Positions 1 through 6,907 of a DNA stretch of 8,038 nucleotides are shown here, piece after piece. How positions within the stretch are numbered: the first letter of the stretch is position 1; every line of letters starts with the position of its first letter. Below the pieces are notes generated by a model. It was not told where the DNA came from and did not search any database. It saw only the letters and a program-made list of their open reading frames with translations. Made by a program: the position numbers and the translations under genes. Where the stretch lies: contig PWKX01000149.1 of NCBI GenBank assembly GCA_003559585.1, positions 1 to 8,038 on the forward strand. The letters run 5' to 3'. This DNA is from Mollicutes bacterium (GTDB lineage: Bacteria; Bacillota_I; Bacilli_A; Izemoplasmatales; Izemoplasmataceae).

Positions 1-674
1 AAATTTTCATACACTTTACCTATTTTAACCATGCTGGCGGTGGTGATCATGTTTAAAATCAGTTTTTGGGCGGTGCCTGATTTCATCCTAGTCGAACCAG
101 TCAACGGTTCAGCACCGGTAATCGCTTCAATTGGGTAATCAACCACTTTTGCAATCGGTGATAACTCACTCGTCGTCACACAAGCGGTATGGCATCCTTG
201 CGTTTTAGCATATTCAACCGCGCCCACTGCATATGGTGTGCGACCACTAGCTGCAATGCCAACAACCACATCATGTTTGGTTAATTGATGCTTTTCAAGG
301 TCTTTAATCGCAGCTTCTTTTGAATCTTCAACATTTTCTAATGCTTCTCTTAATGCTTGATCGCCACCTGCGATGATGCCGATGACCAAATCATCTTTGA
401 CACCAAAAGTTGGTGGACATTCACTGGCATCTAAAACACCTAAGCGTCCACTCGTACCAGCGCCGATATAAATTAGACGGCCGCCTTTTTTAAAACTTTT
501 GGTAACAACATCCACCACAGCGGTAATTTGGTCTAAAGCTTTTTCAACCGCAAGTGGTACGGTTTTATCTTCATTGTTGATAAGCGTTAGAATTTCTTTT
601 GTTTCGCATAAGTCAATGTTTTTGGTGTTGCCATTTCTTTTTTCTGTGCTGATTTTACTAATGTCTACCATCAT
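1..674 (-). CDS. murQ: N-acetylmuramic acid 6-phosphate etherase MurQ (partial, C-terminus cut by window edge)
   Basis: This cytoplasmic enzyme cleaves the lactyl ether of MurNAc-6-phosphate, giving GlcNAc-6-phosphate and D-lactate. The first 224 residues are present; the family is about 300 long, so roughly 75 C-terminal residues lie beyond base 1. The SIS-type sugar-phosphate fold is clear: GAGTSGRLGVLDASECPP at about residues 71-88, with Glu85 aligning to E. coli MurQ catalytic Glu83; ENVED with Glu116 aligning to Glu114; GIAASGRTPY at 139-148; and LTGSTRMKSGTAQK at 191-204. The ATG at 674 was chosen over the adjacent in-frame ATG at 671 because it sits 7 bases after GAGG. It is the last gene visible and follows the kinase that should make its substrate. 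The frame is continuous with the kinase frame apart from one TGA. Identification is near certain from the motifs. Confidence 0.97.
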   Translation of the reverse strand, partial: MMVDISKISTEKRNGNTKNIDLCETKEILTLINNEDKTVPLAVEKALDQITAVVDVVTKSFKKGGRLIYIGAGTSGRLGVLDASECPPTFGVKDDLVIGIIAGGDQALREALENVEDSKEAAIKDLEKHQLTKHDVVVGIAASGRTPYAVGAVEYAKTQGCHTACVTTSELSPIAKVVDYPIEAITGAEPLTGSTRMKSGTAQKLILNMITTASMVKIGKVYEN

Positions 675-678
675 ATGT

Positions 679-685
679 CCACCTC
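679..685 (-). promoter_or_regulatory. Ribosome binding site of murQ, overlapping the kinase stop codon
   Basis: On the minus strand the sequence GAGGTGG occupies 685 down to 679, with a 7-base spacer from GAGG to the ATG at 674. Its first two bases (GA) are the last two of the kinase TGA stop, so termination and re-initiation occur at one site. This supports separate translation of murQ despite the shared reading frame. Confidence 0.8.
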
Positions 686-1589
686 AAATTTCTTTGGCTT
701 TAGCCAAGACGTAAGCACCGTAAACCGCTTCTTTAATATGTTCCTTGATGGTTATGTTTGTAAGCGATGATGCCAAAATGTTGATGATTGTTTGTTTAAC
801 ATAAGGTGCTTGTTTGATAAAGCCACCGTGTAAAGCGATCGTTACTGGTTGATCGGTAGGGTAAATCTCTAAAGCGTTTAAAATATGTGATGCCACATAT
901 TTGCCTTCATGTTCAAGCAATGTTATCGCTGTTTGATCGTGGTTATGAGCCACCTGTGCCACTACTTGACTAACCGAGGCAATCTCTCGTTTTGAGTTTG
1001 AATAGATGAACTGTTTAACATCATCTAAATTTGATGCCTGTAAATGATCCATCACCGCTTTAGATAAGGCATCTAAAGCTTGGTTTGCCTCAACCACACG
1101 AATGGTATGTTTGATGGCTTGAATCACAAGATGATAAGCCGAGCCCTCATCTCCGAGGAGATGACCATGACCACCGAGTTGGTGATGGGCATCTGCGGTT
1201 TTCACCATGATGACACTGCCGGTGCCACCAATTGCCATCACCACATAATCCTTAGGGTCTTCTGCGGCTGCGTAAAGTGCGATTAACGCGTCAGATTCTA
1301 GTGATACCTTCGAAGAAAATGTTTTTGATAAAACGTCTTCGTAAGCCGATTTATTTTTCAAACCAGAAATGCCCGCAATGCCACATTGAATCGTGCATGA
1401 TGCTTGTTTAGGAACATGTGGTAATAATGCTTTAATGGCATTTTCAATATGTTGTTTGCTTTGTGTGATGTCAACTGAAAAGTTCGCAAACCCTTCAACC
1501 ACGCGTGTGAGCTCTTTGCCCTCATCATTGTATAATACCCCTAGTGTTTTAGTCCCCCCACCATCAATGGCTACGATGTAATTAGGCAT
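684..1589 (-). CDS. murK: MurNAc/GlcNAc kinase, BadF/BadG/BcrA/BcrD ATPase family (MurK-like)
   Basis: A 301-residue cytoplasmic sugar kinase of the ASKHA fold (BadF/BadG/BcrA/BcrD family, as in N-acetylglucosamine kinases). Visible motifs are the N-terminal phosphate loop DGGGTKT at 9-15, an ESDA segment with likely catalytic Asp100, the second phosphate motif GGTGS at 121-125, GGHGHLLGDEGS at 139-150, and HGG at 254-256. It lies between nagZ and murQ, so the natural role is ATP-dependent 6-phosphorylation of the MurNAc and GlcNAc those enzymes release. Clostridium acetobutylicum MurK, of the same family and linked to murQ, accepts both sugars. The name MurK rests on this context; a GlcNAc-only kinase is the alternative. 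Its ATG overlaps the nagZ stop by 8 bases, and AAGGAA at 1607-1602 is a slightly distant Shine-Dalgarno site. It ends in TGA, in frame with murQ. It has no tryptophan. Confidence 0.9.
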   Translation of the reverse strand: MPNYIVAIDGGGTKTLGVLYNDEGKELTRVVEGFANFSVDITQSKQHIENAIKALLPHVPKQASCTIQCGIAGISGLKNKSAYEDVLSKTFSSKVSLESDALIALYAAAEDPKDYVVMAIGGTGSVIMVKTADAHHQLGGHGHLLGDEGSAYHLVIQAIKHTIRVVEANQALDALSKAVMDHLQASNLDDVKQFIYSNSKREIASVSQVVAQVAHNHDQTAITLLEHEGKYVASHILNALEIYPTDQPVTIALHGGFIKQAPYVKQTIINILASSLTNITIKEHIKEAVYGAYVLAKAKEI

Positions 1590-3153
1590 TGACTGGCAAA
1601 GTTCCTTGTAAAGGACACGTGCCTTTTAACACTTCAATTAACACTTTAATGGCATGAGGGGTGTACTCATATAAACAGATGTAGTTTTGAATCACATCGG
1701 TATAAAGTAAATCATAAGGATTACGCATCGCAATCACATATACTTCTTTATCAAGGTCATGCAACGCTTCAATCAATGAAATTTGTGCGTCATAAATGTT
1801 AGCGTTATACGTTTGGATGATGATTTGATCTTTTGTTTTAGCAAGTTTTATAATCATTTCAATTGTGGTTGCATCTGGGGTTAAAGGCACATCTTCTACC
1901 GTTAAATGTGGCAAGGCTTCTTTGATTTGTGCCATCGCTGTTTGATCACCATGTGTTTCATCGGCCACCGAAGTTGCTTTGGGGTTAACCCCAACAAATA
2001 AGGCGTTATCACTTAACTCAAGTGTTTTACCTTTGACGCGCGTGGCACCTTGACGCACCACATCATAGGCAAAACGGCGGTGTGTTTCATTATTAACGAT
2101 GGGTTCAATATCTTTAAAGGTTTGTTCTAAATCAGGTTGAGCCATGGCGTGTTTGGATCTTAAGACACGGCTAAAGCGTTCGTTTAGGGTTTCTAAACTT
2201 AAACGACCAGATTCAATCGCCTGTTTAACGTGCTTAGTCGCTTGAATTTGTAAATCTTTTGCGTGACAAATACAAACTAAGTTCATGCCTGCTTCAATCG
2301 CCATCAAAGATGCCTCAACAGTCCCGTAATTATCTTGAATGGCTTTCATTTGCATGCCGTCAGTTACGAGTAACCCTTCATACCCTAAGGTCCCACGCAC
2401 GTAATCAGTCATACATTTTTTAGATAACGTTGTTGGTAGTCCATCTTCTGTTAAAGCTGGAAAATCAATGTGTGAACTCATAATCGCTTGCACACCTTCA
2501 TTGATCGCATGTTTAAATGGCACAAGTTCAACTCGGTTTAAACGTTCTAGTGGATAATCAACCTTTGGTAAAGCAAGGTGTGAATCAAGGTGTGTATCAC
2601 CATGACCCGGGAAATGCTTGACCGTGGCAAGCACAGATTGTTCTAAGCCTTTGGCAAATGAAATGCCAAAATCAGCGACTTTTTGTGAATCATCTGAGAA
2701 ACTGCGGACCCCAATAACCGGGTTTTTAGGGTTGTTGTTGACATCTAAAACTGGAGCTAAGTCCATATTGATGCCAAATGCTTTTAATTCTCTACCCATA
2801 TAAAGGCCAGCCTTATAGGCATTTTCAACATCATTGGTCGCACCAATGGTCATGGCACCTGGGAAAAAGGTACCACCATTATGAATCCTTGTCACCATGC
2901 CACCTTCTTGGTCAATGGTGATAAACAAAGGAATGCCAATGTTGTCATAAGCTAGACGTTGTAAATTTTGATTTAAGTTAAATAGTTGTTCAGCTGTTTT
3001 CACATTACGAGCAAACAAAATCACATTGCCCACTTTATGGTCTTTAATCAATTCTATCGCGTGGTCATTAACCTCTAGTCCGTCAAAACCAAACACAAAC
3101 AATTGACCAATTTTTTCTTCTACTGTAAAACTGTTTAGATCGATGTTAGTCAT
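1582..3153 (-). CDS. nagZ: Beta-N-acetylglucosaminidase NagZ, GH3, two-domain, apparently cytoplasmic
   Basis: A 523-residue glycoside hydrolase family 3 enzyme that removes non-reducing GlcNAc from peptidoglycan fragments. The TIM-barrel domain spans about residues 8-340: ITIDQEGG at 78-85, KHFPGHGDT at 179-187, and the Asp190-Ser-His192 pair that serves as the NagZ-type acid/base dyad. VTDGMQMKAI at 263-272 carries the nucleophile Asp265. Residues from about 355 to the end form a GH3 C-terminal-type domain, as in Gram-positive two-domain NagZ but not the single-domain E. coli enzyme. The N-terminus enters the catalytic domain almost at once, with no signal peptide or lipobox, whereas B. subtilis NagZ is exported. 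The ATG at 3153 overlaps the namZ stop by 8 bases; only a weak AGTGAG precedes it, so translation is probably coupled to namZ. It contains no tryptophan. Confidence 0.96.
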   Translation of the reverse strand: MTNIDLNSFTVEEKIGQLFVFGFDGLEVNDHAIELIKDHKVGNVILFARNVKTAEQLFNLNQNLQRLAYDNIGIPLFITIDQEGGMVTRIHNGGTFFPGAMTIGATNDVENAYKAGLYMGRELKAFGINMDLAPVLDVNNNPKNPVIGVRSFSDDSQKVADFGISFAKGLEQSVLATVKHFPGHGDTHLDSHLALPKVDYPLERLNRVELVPFKHAINEGVQAIMSSHIDFPALTEDGLPTTLSKKCMTDYVRGTLGYEGLLVTDGMQMKAIQDNYGTVEASLMAIEAGMNLVCICHAKDLQIQATKHVKQAIESGRLSLETLNERFSRVLRSKHAMAQPDLEQTFKDIEPIVNNETHRRFAYDVVRQGATRVKGKTLELSDNALFVGVNPKATSVADETHGDQTAMAQIKEALPHLTVEDVPLTPDATTIEMIIKLAKTKDQIIIQTYNANIYDAQISLIEALHDLDKEVYVIAMRNPYDLLYTDVIQNYICLYEYTPHAIKVLIEVLKGTCPLQGTLPVNA

Positions 3154-4285
3154 AAATATGATATCTCACTTTCTCTTTTTTAAACGCTTTGGCATCTTGA
3201 TCCATCCATTTGATTAGCGCACTTAAACTCATTGTTTCTTTGCGAATGACATCGGTACCTGTTAATAAATCAAACATTGGATGCATGCCTTCTTTATAAG
3301 GCGCATTGAACGAAAACGCTTCATGTAAATCTCTAATCATATAAAGCATCACCATGCCTGTTTTCACAGGTTCAAAACGGTAGCGATCAAAAATGTGAAG
3401 TTCGATGCCCTGACATAAACTACCAGCGTGTTTAGAAAAGGATGGTGTAAAGTATAATGGTCTAAAGCTAACGCCTTTTAACCCAAAATTATTCAGCTTA
3501 GTCGCTAAGGACTCTGCCTTTAACCACGGACTACCAATCACATGAAATGGTTTGGCAGTACCGCGTCCTTCTGAAAGATTGGTTCCTTCAAAAATACAGG
3601 TCGCTAAATACGCGTATAAACTGCTTGTGGTGGGGATATTGGGTGATGGCATCACCCAAGGTCTTTCTAATAAATCATAGTCCATAGAACGCATGTAACC
3701 TTCCATTTCAACCACTTTTAAATCACAGTTTATCTCATATTTTTCATTGAATAGTTTCGCTAACTCACCGGTTGTTAAACCATGTCTTGCTGGCAATTCA
3801 TAATAACCAACAAATGAGCGAAAGTTTAAGTTAAGGATGTTGCCCTCAACATGAACGGCGTCAACGGGATTAGGCCGGTCAAACACAACCATTTGCTTGC
3901 CGTGTTCTTTAGCGGCCATCATCGCATAAGCCATCGTATAGATGTAGGTGTAAAATCGTGCCCCCACATCTTGAATATCAAAACACAATACATCAATATC
4001 CTCAAGCATGTTAGCACTTGGTTTTTTTTGTTTACCATACAAGGAATAAACAGGCACACCTGTTTTTTCATCGGTATAATTCTCAAGGCGCACACCGGCT
4101 TGTAAATCACCTCTAACACCATGTTCTGGTGCATAAAGAGCTCTTAAGTCGGTATGTTGATTCAAGATATCGATGGTAGATTCAAAATCTGAAGTGACCC
4201 CGGTTGGGTTGGTGATCAACCCGACGCGTTTGCCTTCAAAAAAAGCTTTTTCGTCTAAAAATCGTTCAATGCCTACTTTAAACAT
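3146..4285 (-). CDS. namZ: Exo-beta-N-acetylmuramidase NamZ (DUF1343, GH171), apparently cytoplasmic
   Basis: A 379-residue member of the DUF1343/YbbC family, whose founding member B. subtilis NamZ releases MurNAc from the non-reducing end of peptidoglycan chains or MurNAc-GlcNAc. Conserved blocks are visible in order: GLITNPTG at 22-29, APEHGVRG at 52-59 (the family's conserved Glu-His pair), DIQDVGARFYTYIYTM at 103-118, FDRPNP at 135-140, HGLTTGELA at 168-176, MPSPNIPTT at 212-220 and FEGTNLSEGRGT at 232-243. The first residues (MFKVGIERFL) start the mature domain directly, so there is no signal peptide, unlike the secreted Bacillus protein. AGGAGAG at 4296-4290 is a strong ribosome binding site for the ATG at 4285, which overlaps the upstream stop by 8 bases. 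Adjacent nagZ supplies the complementary activity. Family assignment is firm; cytoplasmic location is inference. Confidence 0.95.
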   Translation of the reverse strand: MFKVGIERFLDEKAFFEGKRVGLITNPTGVTSDFESTIDILNQHTDLRALYAPEHGVRGDLQAGVRLENYTDEKTGVPVYSLYGKQKKPSANMLEDIDVLCFDIQDVGARFYTYIYTMAYAMMAAKEHGKQMVVFDRPNPVDAVHVEGNILNLNFRSFVGYYELPARHGLTTGELAKLFNEKYEINCDLKVVEMEGYMRSMDYDLLERPWVMPSPNIPTTSSLYAYLATCIFEGTNLSEGRGTAKPFHVIGSPWLKAESLATKLNNFGLKGVSFRPLYFTPSFSKHAGSLCQGIELHIFDRYRFEPVKTGMVMLYMIRDLHEAFSFNAPYKEGMHPMFDLLTGTDVIRKETMSLSALIKWMDQDAKAFKKEKVRYHIYD

Positions 4286-4919
4286 GATTCTCTCCTAATG
4301 ATTCAAGATAGTCGACCGCTGGTTTAGTGATATAAACGTTAACCATAATCATGATAGATACCCCTGTAAAGACAAACATCATCATCGTGAAGGGGAAGGT
4401 AAACATGACTAAGGGAATCAATAAACTAAGGACGAGCAAGATGCTTCTAAATAAAAACTTGCCTGCTAAGAAAAATGATACTTTAAATAATAAAAACAAT
4501 TTAATGCGTGGATACACACGGTGCACGGTTAATACATATAACGTGATGATAAAAAGGCCAATGAGCAAAAAGAGTGAAACATAGTAGCCAATGTGCTCAA
4601 AGGTGTTGCCATTGGCTTCTAAACTAAGCATGTAATACCGGGTGTTGCTCACAGCAAGTATAATCAATAATATTAACACAAGGTTTAAGGAGAACTTCTT
4701 TTTGAAATCTTTAACAAAATAGCCGAAGTAACCTTTGATTAAGGGTTTGTCATCATAATTAAAATAATCAGAAAACATGTTATACCCAGCGCTTAAAGCG
4801 GGGAAAATGGTGACGATTGGTAACATCGTGATGATCATCATGATGTTTAACATCACAATTCTTAAAACCCAATCGGAAATGACGGTGATGATTTGATAAA
4901 AACGGCTTTCAAATTTCAT
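4278..4919 (-). CDS. DUF624 (YesL-family) integral membrane protein
   Basis: A 213-residue membrane protein resembling DUF624/YesL, a family repeatedly found beside CUT1 sugar-transport genes but without an assigned biochemical role. Hydrophobic segments lie at about residues 22-45, 78-98, 112-132, 157-177 and 178-197, suggesting four or five membrane spans. The first is followed by the family-like PALSAGYNMFSDYF stretch at 40-53, and the length is typical of the family. It begins 24 bases after the second permease stop, behind a strong AAAGGAGAA site at 4935-4927 with a 7-base spacer. Its TAA overlaps the namZ ATG. Position between transporter and hydrolases suggests an accessory role in uptake, but that is inference. 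Membrane nature is clear; family assignment is good rather than certain. Confidence 0.82.
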   Translation of the reverse strand: MKFESRFYQIITVISDWVLRIVMLNIMMIITMLPIVTIFPALSAGYNMFSDYFNYDDKPLIKGYFGYFVKDFKKKFSLNLVLILLIILAVSNTRYYMLSLEANGNTFEHIGYYVSLFLLIGLFIITLYVLTVHRVYPRIKLFLLFKVSFFLAGKFLFRSILLVLSLLIPLVMFTFPFTMMMFVFTGVSIMIMVNVYITKPAVDYLESLGENHV

Positions 4920-4943
4920 AAATCAGTTCTCCTTTCTTGTGTG

Positions 4944-5963
4944 TTAACCGACGATACCGGTTCTTTCAATTGATTCAACGAATTGTTTTTGAACAAATAA
5001 GTACATGATAAGTAGTGGTAACATCATCAATAAAGCAGCGACGTTACTAATTAAAGCTAAGAAGACAGGGTTTTCCCAAACATCTTGGCCAATTAACGAT
5101 AGACCACCTGTATAAAATAAAGCAGCATACACGTTTTCAGCGGCGTTGATGAGTCGCATGGTTAACAGTGGGAAATCAGCGGTAGATACCTCGAAAATGT
5201 TGACGAAGTATGCGTCATTCCATTGCCACACAAAGGCGAACAACCCAACTGTGACAAGTGCGCCACGGGCGTTTGGCAACATGACACTTCTGAATGTTCT
5301 AAACACCCCAGCACCATCAATTTGAGCGGATTCTTCTAATTCCTTAGGCAAGCCTTTGAAGAAACTTCTAAAAATATAGATGAAGATCCCAGAGCGAATG
5401 CCCATGCCAAGCCCACTCATTAAGTAAATCGAGCTTTCACGACCAATTAATCCCAGGTCTCTAAAGTATAAATATTGTGATAAGGATAACGCTTGTGGTG
5501 GGACGACAATCGTGATAATAACAAACAAGAAAATAATGTTTGACCCACGAAATCTTAAGCGACTAAACGCATACCCCGCTAAAGCGGTTGACGCTAGTTG
5601 TAAGAACATCGCTATCGCACTGACTTTAAAAGTATTCACAAGTGCGTTACGGTAATCAAGCACAATCGCAGCTAAGCGAAGATTCATGATTGACCAGTTT
5701 TCAGGTATCCAAATAACCGCAGGGTTATTCACATCTTCAGGCGCTCTTAGCGCCATTAAAATTTGTTGGATGGTTGGGAATAAGATCACAAAAGACAGTC
5801 CAATCAATAACACCAAACGAACCGTAACCAGTGTGATTGTTTTAAACTTACGCTTACGCGTCACATTTTTGCTTTCATTGGTTAGGTTGGCTTTGATATC
5901 TAAAAAGGATTTCTTGAAACCAACGATGATTTTATCTATGATTTTCATAAGTTTATCCTTCAT
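4944..5963 (-). CDS. Carbohydrate ABC transporter permease, CUT1 type (MsmG/LacG-like)
   Basis: A 339-residue inner permease subunit of a sugar ABC importer. About six membrane spans are seen, near residues 45-65, 110-133, 143-163, 178-199, 236-253 and 305-325. The EAA cytoplasmic loop that contacts the ATPase is at 209-232 (LEESAQIDGAGVF, then MLPNARG), followed by the VWQWNDAY signature at 245-252. The tail FVQKQFVESIERTGIVG is typical of MsmG-like subunits. A roughly 40-residue basic N-terminal extension precedes the first span. Start choice: ATG at 5963, 9 bases behind GGAG, overlaps the upstream stop by 11 bases. A TTG at 5978 and an ATG at 5948 (behind AAGGA, 4 bases after the stop) are alternatives. 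It pairs with the permease just upstream; substrate is inferred from the downstream enzymes. Confidence 0.93.
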   Translation of the reverse strand: MKDKLMKIIDKIIVGFKKSFLDIKANLTNESKNVTRKRKFKTITLVTVRLVLLIGLSFVILFPTIQQILMALRAPEDVNNPAVIWIPENWSIMNLRLAAIVLDYRNALVNTFKVSAIAMFLQLASTALAGYAFSRLRFRGSNIIFLFVIITIVVPPQALSLSQYLYFRDLGLIGRESSIYLMSGLGMGIRSGIFIYIFRSFFKGLPKELEESAQIDGAGVFRTFRSVMLPNARGALVTVGLFAFVWQWNDAYFVNIFEVSTADFPLLTMRLINAAENVYAALFYTGGLSLIGQDVWENPVFLALISNVAALLMMLPLLIMYLFVQKQFVESIERTGIVG

Positions 5964-6906
5964 AATGACTATCTCCAATCTTGAACCCTTTAGCTAACAG
6001 TGCGATGAAGATCAACATGACGAACACTGTCCCCACATAAATCCAAGCCATGGCGCTACTTAAGCCCCAGTTTTGCCTGTTTAACTCTGTGGTGATGATG
6101 TTCGACACCGAAGAGGTTAAGAACGTATCAACCAATGCATAGACCGTAACCGTAATCATATGAGGGGTTACGTTTGGCAATGTGATAAGCCAAAACATTT
6201 CATAAGAGGTCGCACCTTCAATTTTAGCCGCTTCATATAAATGACGCGGAATCGATTGAATTGAAGCTAAAAACAATAATATGGGAACCCCTGCTAAGGC
6301 AAGGATGGCATAAATACGATCAATTAAATCAACGATGAAGCCAACTAAAAACTCAGGCACTTCAGCTTGAATCAAATAAAACTCTAAATCAAAGATTTGA
6401 TCAATACCTTGTTGGGCTAAAATCTCGTTGATGGCTTCGCCGCCCCCTACCGCTGTGGCAACGGCCGCAGAGTTTAAAATAACAGGGACAAAGAAGATAG
6501 CACGGACAATTGCACGGCCTCTAAATTCCATATTTAACATCACCGCAATAAATAAACTAAAGATTAAGAGCACCGGTAAATTGAAAAGGACATCCGTGGT
6601 CGTTTCTAATAGTTCAATGCGGAAACTGGAATCTGAGGTAACATGCGTATTCCAAGCGTAAACATAATTATCAAAGCCAATAAATTCGGTGATAATCTCG
6701 CCTGCACGTGGGGTTAATTCAAAGAAACTATACCTTAAAGTGTTGACCATTGGCACTAAGAATAGTAGTAAAAATCCTGTGATCCATGGTGCGAGGAAAA
6801 TAAAGGCCCATATGATGCGTTGTGTTTTATAAGGCACCCCTAAATCAAGATAATAGTAAGGGAATCGTTCTTGTTTTTTTATGTATTGTCGTTTTTCTTT
6901 CTGCAT
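5953..6906 (-). CDS. Carbohydrate ABC transporter permease, CUT1 type (MsmF/LacF-like)
   Basis: A 317-residue permease forming the transmembrane pore with the downstream permease. The first span is at about residues 33-57 (AFIFLAPWITGFLLLFLVP); others fall near 106-127, 133-153, 196-216, 248-268 and 285-305. The EAA loop is at 224-248 (YEAAKIEGATSYEMF, ending ITLPNVTP), matching the ATPase-docking motif. Between spans three and four lies a loop of some 40 residues (155-195) lacking the tryptophans common in MsmF relatives. The late AMAWIYVGTVFVML segment (285-298) resembles the permease subgroup that travels with DUF5696 and DUF624 genes. The ATG at 6906 is one base past the upstream stop, with GGAGG at 6920-6916. 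No ATPase or solute-binding protein is in the window; such systems often share an MsmX-type ATPase encoded elsewhere. Confidence 0.93.
   Translation of the reverse strand: MQKEKRQYIKKQERFPYYYLDLGVPYKTQRIIWAFIFLAPWITGFLLLFLVPMVNTLRYSFFELTPRAGEIITEFIGFDNYVYAWNTHVTSDSSFRIELLETTTDVLFNLPVLLIFSLFIAVMLNMEFRGRAIVRAIFFVPVILNSAAVATAVGGGEAINEILAQQGIDQIFDLEFYLIQAEVPEFLVGFIVDLIDRIYAILALAGVPILLFLASIQSIPRHLYEAAKIEGATSYEMFWLITLPNVTPHMITVTVYALVDTFLTSSVSNIITTELNRQNWGLSSAMAWIYVGTVFVMLIFIALLAKGFKIGDSHYEG
5973..5976 (-). promoter_or_regulatory. Ribosome binding site deciding the start of the second permease
   Basis: GGAG at 5976-5973 lies inside the 3' end of the first permease gene and 9 bases before the ATG at 5963. 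A competing AAGGA at 5960-5956 lies 7 bases before the ATG at 5948. The stronger core favours 5963, but both starts are credible and differ by only five residues. Confidence 0.5.
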
Positions 6907-6907
6907 A

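Noticed and set aside
1148..1163. Inverted repeat CATCTCC-GA-GGAGATG
   Set aside because: It falls within kinase codons for the conserved HGHLLGDEGS region and has no T-run; it is probably a by-product of coding rather than a terminator or operator.
4022..4029. Run of eight A in the namZ mRNA, a possible slippage site
   Set aside because: It encodes a Lys-rich stretch near residue 86, and conserved motifs continue in the same frame on both sides, so no frameshift is needed to make the protein.
3851..4105. Plus-strand open frame of 84 codons antisense to namZ
   Set aside because: It lies wholly across a strongly conserved minus-strand gene, shows low-complexity unlikely protein sequence, and has no supported start site; it is a shadow frame.
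4240..4256. A/T-rich palindrome around AAAAAGCTTTTT, considered as a terminator
   Set aside because: It has no G+C-rich stem or loop and lies inside the N-terminal coding region of namZ.
5964..5978. TTG start at 5978 for the second permease
   Set aside because: The TTG overlaps the GGAG that best serves the ATG at 5963 and would add only five residues with no better ribosome binding site.
5686..5997. Plus-strand open frame of 103 codons, the longest on that strand
   Set aside because: It is antisense to the permease pair, resembles no family I know, and no plus-strand gene is supported anywhere in the window.
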